Assembly: GCA_030622545.1 (NCBI GenBank)
Contig: JAUXGA010000007.1
Location: 1 to 64,000, forward strand
Source: a bacterium
GTDB taxonomy: Bacteria > Electryoneota > RPQS01 > DYHQ01
DNA length: 64,000 bases
Reading direction: 5' to 3'
Under the pieces are notes generated by a model, which ran no database searches, was not told the origin of the DNA, and saw only the letters and a program-made list of their open reading frames with translations. Positions 60,701 through 64,000 of the stretch are shown in pieces. Every line of letters begins with the position of its first letter. Position 1 is the first letter of the stretch. The position numbers and the translations under genes were made by a program.

Positions 60701-63189
60701 TCTTCATAGATCGCGATTTTCTCCACATAGGTTTCCAGTTCTTCGGGAGTTCGGCACGAGATGCGCCCCACGGCAATATCGGGAATAATATCCCATGGAG
60801 GTCCCGAAACGCATCCGAACAATCCATCCGCAGGTCCTCGCCCATATTCCAGGGTCATAGCATATATGCCGGGGATAAGACTCCCCCCATAATGACGACG
60901 ATCTTTCACATCATAGTTGCCGTCACCGATGATGCACATATGAGTGGGTCGGATCGACCAATGATCATATGCATAGATTAAAAAATCGCGAATCGCTTCC
61001 GGGTTTAAAATACCGTTGTTGAACTGCTCATAGATTTCTGTTGGGGTCACCACCTCCGCATGCCCGGAAAAGGTTGCCATCCTTCGCTGCCATAAGGATT
61101 CTATCGACGGTTCCTCCACAAAAGATTCATGGACGAGCATTATATACTCGGCTCCCGCAAGGCTGCGCAGATCCCGGGTGGAATATTCGGGAAGAATAGC
61201 CGCAGGAGTTTTGAGATAGGCTTCATCGAATGCGACCATATCATAGGCTTCGGTAGGCGTCATAAGAAAACGCACCGCCCAAGACGGCTCTTCATCGATG
61301 GGAGTTACCCAGCGAACTTCTGCATTGGTCAACCGTGCTTTTCCCAGCTTCCAAATCTCGATATGAGACGTTTGAAACCCTCGAATATCGAACTCGAACG
61401 TCTCTCCTCGCGTCGTATCGAATTCGAAACAAATCCCCCCTGTGAATGCCCTGAGCATACGTTCATAGGTAATTTCCACCCAGTTCAAGGTGACCATATC
61501 GTTCCCCCCCGCAAGGCCATCTCCTGTGGCGCTGAGTGAAATAACATTCCTGCCATGCACCAGATCCCGGTTGGTGATGCCTCCGCCCAGAGGATCCGGA
61601 ACGGTCTCGAGAATAACGGAGGTCTGGTTGCGCCATGCTGTCTGGTCATCTGCATCAGAAATTTGCCCAATCGTCAGGCCGTTGTCCGTACGATTATTGA
61701 GATAAAGAATTGCCCGGTGGTATCCCGCGTTCAAAGGCGACTCTCGACCTTTAAAAGTGATGCCCTGCAAAGCTGCGCGAACAATGACCTGATGGATACT
61801 CGCCAGAGATTGAGTATCCGGATGGGTTATGTAAATCGGAATATCTATGGTTTCAAATCCGCCGGCTCCACTCGAATAGAACCAATGATCCATGATGACT
61901 CCGTAAGGTCCTAACTCAGCTAATCGAGTGAGATAGAGCGACGCATTTGCGCCCAGAGTAAGCTGATTATAGTAATAGTCTTCCTCGAAGTGAACCGTTG
62001 TCTTAAGGAAAAGCACCGGTTGCCCGACCGACGGTTCCCATTCCGCGTTCTCTTCTCCTAATCTCAAACCATAAGGCCCGTTCCATGAAAACCAATAAAC
62101 ATTCTCATCCGACCATGGATCCTTGTAAAACGTCTCGCTGAAGTGGGAATAGGTTTGCCGATTCTCAATCCCATAAAACTCCAGATAGTCCGACGGGTCA
62201 AAGACGCCATCAGCTTCACCCTCGACAAAAATGGGAATCTCTCGCCCGCGAACTTTCAGCTTGATGGTCCGCGGATCAATTTGATTCACCGGAACTTCCG
62301 CTGACGCGAGCATTTCCTGTGTCACACGATAGACACCCTCTTCATCCACGATGATTTTGAAGCGCTCAGAGAATTCGTCCTGAACGCCCAAAATAGAACT
62401 TTCGCGGTCTTCTATTTTATGTGTCGGAAGGGCGGCGGGAGACAGGGGGCCGAGAATGCCCGAGAGAAGCGTCTGCTCATTAGGTGCGTCAAAACGCCGG
62501 TTTTGGGCTTCCGGTGTTCCTTCCCAGTCCGGCAGAAGCAAGCGAACTCGAATGTGGCGCGTCCATTTGAGGGTGTGATGAGGCGGATCTGTCTGAATCG
62601 GATAAAAGCGCAGACTCATCAGCCGATGCCCACGGAAAACCCCACCTTCGAAGAGTTCGACCGTGCGCTGCGGCCAAAGGTGAGTCCCCGCCTCAATTTG
62701 CAAACCGCCCTGACCATCCCCTTGACTTTCAGGGTCAGCATCGACATTAAAGAGGTTGTCGTAGCGAGGGTCAATGATTTGATCTTCCCCGGCAGGACGA
62801 AACGATGGGAGAGGAAGGATTTCCTCTTCACGGCTTAGTATCTGAAGCTGGACATCGCCGGGTGGACAATCCACCGGCTGCGACAGAATCGGCACAATGG
62901 GAAATCCGGGTTCCTGAAGAGGTGCGGCACCCGCGATACGGAATTCCAGCACTTCTCCCGTCTCGGAATCCTTATAAGTCTGATAAGGCGGACATTCAAA
63001 TTCAATGACGATTTCCCGAGAAGAATGCGAAATCAGCCGTATCTGGGCCTTTTGCAACTCGGCAGGTTGTATCTTTTTCTGGATAAGCACCGGATTACTT
63101 CGAGGCGCTGCCCATCCTACAACTGTTGCGAAAACCGCAAAAACAGAAATCAGAAAGATTTTACGCCAAACTGGAGTCATATTGGACAT
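57781..63189 (-). CDS. porU: PorU-like type IX secretion sortase (C25 family), extra-large
   Basis: A 1802-residue exported protein (signal KIFLISVFAVFATVVGWA). The C25 catalytic domain has His906 (VNYNGHGGGGLWSGDE) and Cys940 (SFTCYSAVYD), preceded by MCIIGDGNYDVKDRR. In Bacteroidota PorU removes T9SS sorting domains and attaches cargo to lipid-linked glycan; those proteins are near 1150 residues. Here ~500 extra residues include a CARDB-like domain (WIAESDEDNNSSQYSI), Ig-like segments and a final FlgD-like T9SS tail (LNYPNPFKSETKIVYL...GVYFGRIIAS). First gene of a four-gene operon, with a strong promoter ~165 nt upstream. Confidence 0.85.
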   Translation of the reverse strand: MSNMTPVWRKIFLISVFAVFATVVGWAAPRSNPVLIQKKIQPAELQKAQIRLISHSSREIVIEFECPPYQTYKDSETGEVLEFRIAGAAPLQEPGFPIVPILSQPVDCPPGDVQLQILSREEEILPLPSFRPAGEDQIIDPRYDNLFNVDADPESQGDGQGGLQIEAGTHLWPQRTVELFEGGVFRGHRLMSLRFYPIQTDPPHHTLKWTRHIRVRLLLPDWEGTPEAQNRRFDAPNEQTLLSGILGPLSPAALPTHKIEDRESSILGVQDEFSERFKIIVDEEGVYRVTQEMLASAEVPVNQIDPRTIKLKVRGREIPIFVEGEADGVFDPSDYLEFYGIENRQTYSHFSETFYKDPWSDENVYWFSWNGPYGLRLGEENAEWEPSVGQPVLFLKTTVHFEEDYYYNQLTLGANASLYLTRLAELGPYGVIMDHWFYSSGAGGFETIDIPIYITHPDTQSLASIHQVIVRAALQGITFKGRESPLNAGYHRAILYLNNRTDNGLTIGQISDADDQTAWRNQTSVILETVPDPLGGGITNRDLVHGRNVISLSATGDGLAGGNDMVTLNWVEITYERMLRAFTGGICFEFDTTRGETFEFDIRGFQTSHIEIWKLGKARLTNAEVRWVTPIDEEPSWAVRFLMTPTEAYDMVAFDEAYLKTPAAILPEYSTRDLRSLAGAEYIMLVHESFVEEPSIESLWQRRMATFSGHAEVVTPTEIYEQFNNGILNPEAIRDFLIYAYDHWSIRPTHMCIIGDGNYDVKDRRHYGGSLIPGIYAMTLEYGRGPADGLFGCVSGPPWDIIPDIAVGRISCRTPEELETYVEKIAIYEDDPDYAKAWKSNYVFVADKKDARFNFAQGFCEPVYQKMPDYINTTRVYSDSLLSAQRVGALREAFLQGGVVVNYNGHGGGGLWSGDELMTVSGAKQLLNRRRFPFVTSFTCYSAVYDLRSQGGVLGEAFLFERNAGNNDLIGGIGVYASSGVGWAGTGLSMQGYLFDFIATPPAKTIGEIVQINKTRYYLAAGGESLQLDPLYSMLMVMILLGDPGVRIAIPQAIFEPEINPTIVMPGDTVIVAGTLPFDQNIAQGWYEPYNERKVRLTEAALISEAITSRNFQSPPLVIDSSSNTFEGRYVVYVNNPGTQEDGVGCVSFYARDMIEDATMFLDAESWPSDVISTDSSFYVQVRLFNGNGIDRAYFRGVYSPPEGHGFPAIDTMWMEEVESNLWRTPLAIGPYDITGVTYRVTFTAYDDSGGIDVSSPVTMVLVQPPDIAFSTARSPEILGETYPHLRVPLKKSIRPLSDPVDSVTVSINGYTTPGQTDSFSTSAILTGVDDLSKGFWIDVPIHVKSGNWQFDITIDPDDWIAESDEDNNSSQYSIEPVRHFPVSRGYGTYYENPLEFPVWSRFWEAGASDTLELRIQPRSLLQDSSVLVYAPPRTLTQAEELFAANNMGFYPLPQEYRPHVYTVALSDSSDRLAPGGEVALSFKLEQFVSDTVIYPDTVGALWPSWSPPDTAQEFIFQKRLGSDFWTRLTSWGEVIARDSILIDVDSIGIDSVNFYWQYTWDRLYTLEYSSQTNHLGTFAMLRVDTTSDTLEVPDALPPKIDLAVNGERFVPGAFVPANPQMFFYLSDPSGINRTSGRFYVVLDGDTLPYSDLSWTDTLETSGDQVALIRPHFAIGEHDIVIYATDNIGNDTTYSAGFQVSGDFGIDFALNYPNPFKSETKIVYLLSGQTDEHVKVKIYTVSGRLIRTLQETERAVINYRTLMWDGRDKGGYVVANGVYFGRIIASQNGKRIEKTIKMAKVR

Positions 63190-63354
63190 ATCTTCAATAT
63201 AAACAAAAAATCGCTAAAACGCTTCGCCCTTTTCAACCCAAGAATTTGCCTCGCCGCGAATCCGGCGAGATTCCAATGCAAAACTTGTGGTTTTCGGGGC
63301 AAAAAAACGCCTTAGCGAACGGTCAAGTGGTCGCTCCATACTGTAAGTTGTAGG

Positions 63355-63383
63355 AAAATAGGAAACTTTTTCCAATTTGTCAA
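63355..63383 (-). promoter_or_regulatory. Promoter of the porU operon
   Basis: TTGACA, 17 nt, TATTTT on the minus strand. No other feature is seen in 63190-63354. Confidence 0.75.
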
Positions 63384-63483
63384 GCGGAACGTTCGCGTCA
63401 AGCGCCTTTGCATTCGGGAAATTTCCTTGAAATCCCTCTAACAAGCTTCATCTAACTGCAAGCATTGCGCCATTTTTTTTGCC

Positions 63484-63512
63484 TTGCCTCATACCATAAA
63501 CTTTCTTATATT
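63484..63512 (+). promoter_or_regulatory. Promoter of pgi
   Basis: TTGCCT, 17 nt, TATATT, 31 nt before the ATG. Confidence 0.6.
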
Positions 63513-63542
63513 AATTAAACTCTATCTGAAGAACCTGTCTAT

Positions 63543-64000
63543 ATGCACCTCAAGCTCGATATTTCGAATGCCCTCAGCCCCCCGGCGGCTCTTGACGGCA
63601 TCCCTCCGAGTACACTTACGGAATTGCAGCCAAAACTAACCGAGGCGATTGAGCGCCTCAAGCAGCAACGGCAACAAGGGAACGCTCCGTTTCTTGACCT
63701 GCCGGATGATAAGGAAACAATCGAGCTTTGTCGGAACGCCGCCACACGCTCAAAAAACTTCGAGAATTTCGTATTAGCAGGTATCGGCGGCTCTGCGCTC
63801 GGGCCATATGCTCTCTTTCGCGGACTGGCGCATCCCTTTCACAACCTGCTCGATGCGTCACGGCGTCAGGCTCCTCGCTTTTTCGTTCTGGACAATATCG
63901 ATCCCGATACGATTGACGCTCTGTTTGATTTAATAGATCCCGCGCGTACGCTCTTTAACATCATTTCGAAATCCGGCTCCACAGCTGAAACCGCGGCGGC
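63543..64000 (+). CDS. pgi: Glucose-6-phosphate isomerase (5' part, runs off the window)
   Basis: The first 152 codons of a phosphoglucose isomerase that interconverts glucose-6-phosphate and fructose-6-phosphate. The sugar-isomerase motifs VLAGIGGSALGPYAL and ISKSGSTAETAA are present. The gene is cut by the window edge. The ATG lies 31 nt after a TATATT box. Confidence 0.88.
   Translation, partial: MHLKLDISNALSPPAALDGIPPSTLTELQPKLTEAIERLKQQRQQGNAPFLDLPDDKETIELCRNAATRSKNFENFVLAGIGGSALGPYALFRGLAHPFHNLLDASRRQAPRFFVLDNIDPDTIDALFDLIDPARTLFNIISKSGSTAETAA

Overview
This window looks like a chromosome segment of a Gram-negative bacterium in an uncultured lineage of the FCB (Fibrobacteres-Chlorobi-Bacteroidetes) superphylum. 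The outer-membrane signs are lpxH, an LptF/LptG permease, a TolC/CusBA efflux system, and type IX secretion (T9SS) components: a PorU-like C25 protease, a PorV/PorQ-like protein and T9SS sorting domains. True Bacteroidota are less likely, because promoters here are sigma70-like (TTGACA, 17 nt, TATATT) and many genes have clear Shine-Dalgarno sites. The exact phylum cannot be told from the sequence alone.

Layout. 0.1-5.2 kb: a large secreted C25 (gingipain-type) protease and a lipoprotein. 5.6-12.3 kb: a signalling operon of an NtrC-type sigma54 activator, a Ser/Thr kinase with TPRs, and a GAF-PAS histidine kinase. The lipoprotein and the activator gene are divergently preceded by sigma54 promoters, so they probably form one regulon. 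12.3-18.9 kb: a minus-strand cluster of SsnA-like amidohydrolase, two fold-type II PLP enzymes, YgeY hydrolase, YgeW carbamoyltransferase and a P-loop NTPase. It resembles the ygeW-ygeY-ssnA loci linked to anaerobic purine/urate breakdown, but has no recognisable ygeX. 19.0-25.5 kb: a cell-envelope operon (lpxH, PBP1A, LysM-like coiled-coil protein, ftsK). 25.7-30.0 kb: a small membrane protein, a T9SS-exported protein and LptF/LptG.

30.1-36.5 kb is a patchwork. A type II restriction-modification pair sits between two tRNA-Ser genes. Next come a YdeI-family fragment, pgeF, thiN, a stray T9SS sorting-domain tail, a ClpP-fold protease gene overlapping a 59-codon gene, and a decayed tRNA 3' half. 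36.5-43.1 kb: a cus-type metal-efflux operon (tolC, cusB, cusA) in which cusB is frame-disrupted. Its promoter is sigma54-type, and only the last ~34 codons of an NtrC-type regulator remain upstream.

43.2-51.3 kb: a redox/nitrogen cluster of glutamate dehydrogenase, NuoE-like, NuoF-GltD fusion, HoxU/NuoG-N-like and GltB-like glutamate synthase proteins, suggesting an NADH-linked glutamate synthase complex. 51.3-53.3 kb: a cytosine-rich tract with almost no guanine, a RecB/Cas4-like nuclease and a truncated membrane gene. 53.5-63.2 kb: a secreted HExxH protein, then an operon of PorU, PorV/PorQ, a lipoprotein and an SLBB protein. The window ends inside pgi.

Short palindromic repeats are scattered through the intergenic spaces, in at least three small families. 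No CRISPR array, prophage or intact transposase gene was seen.
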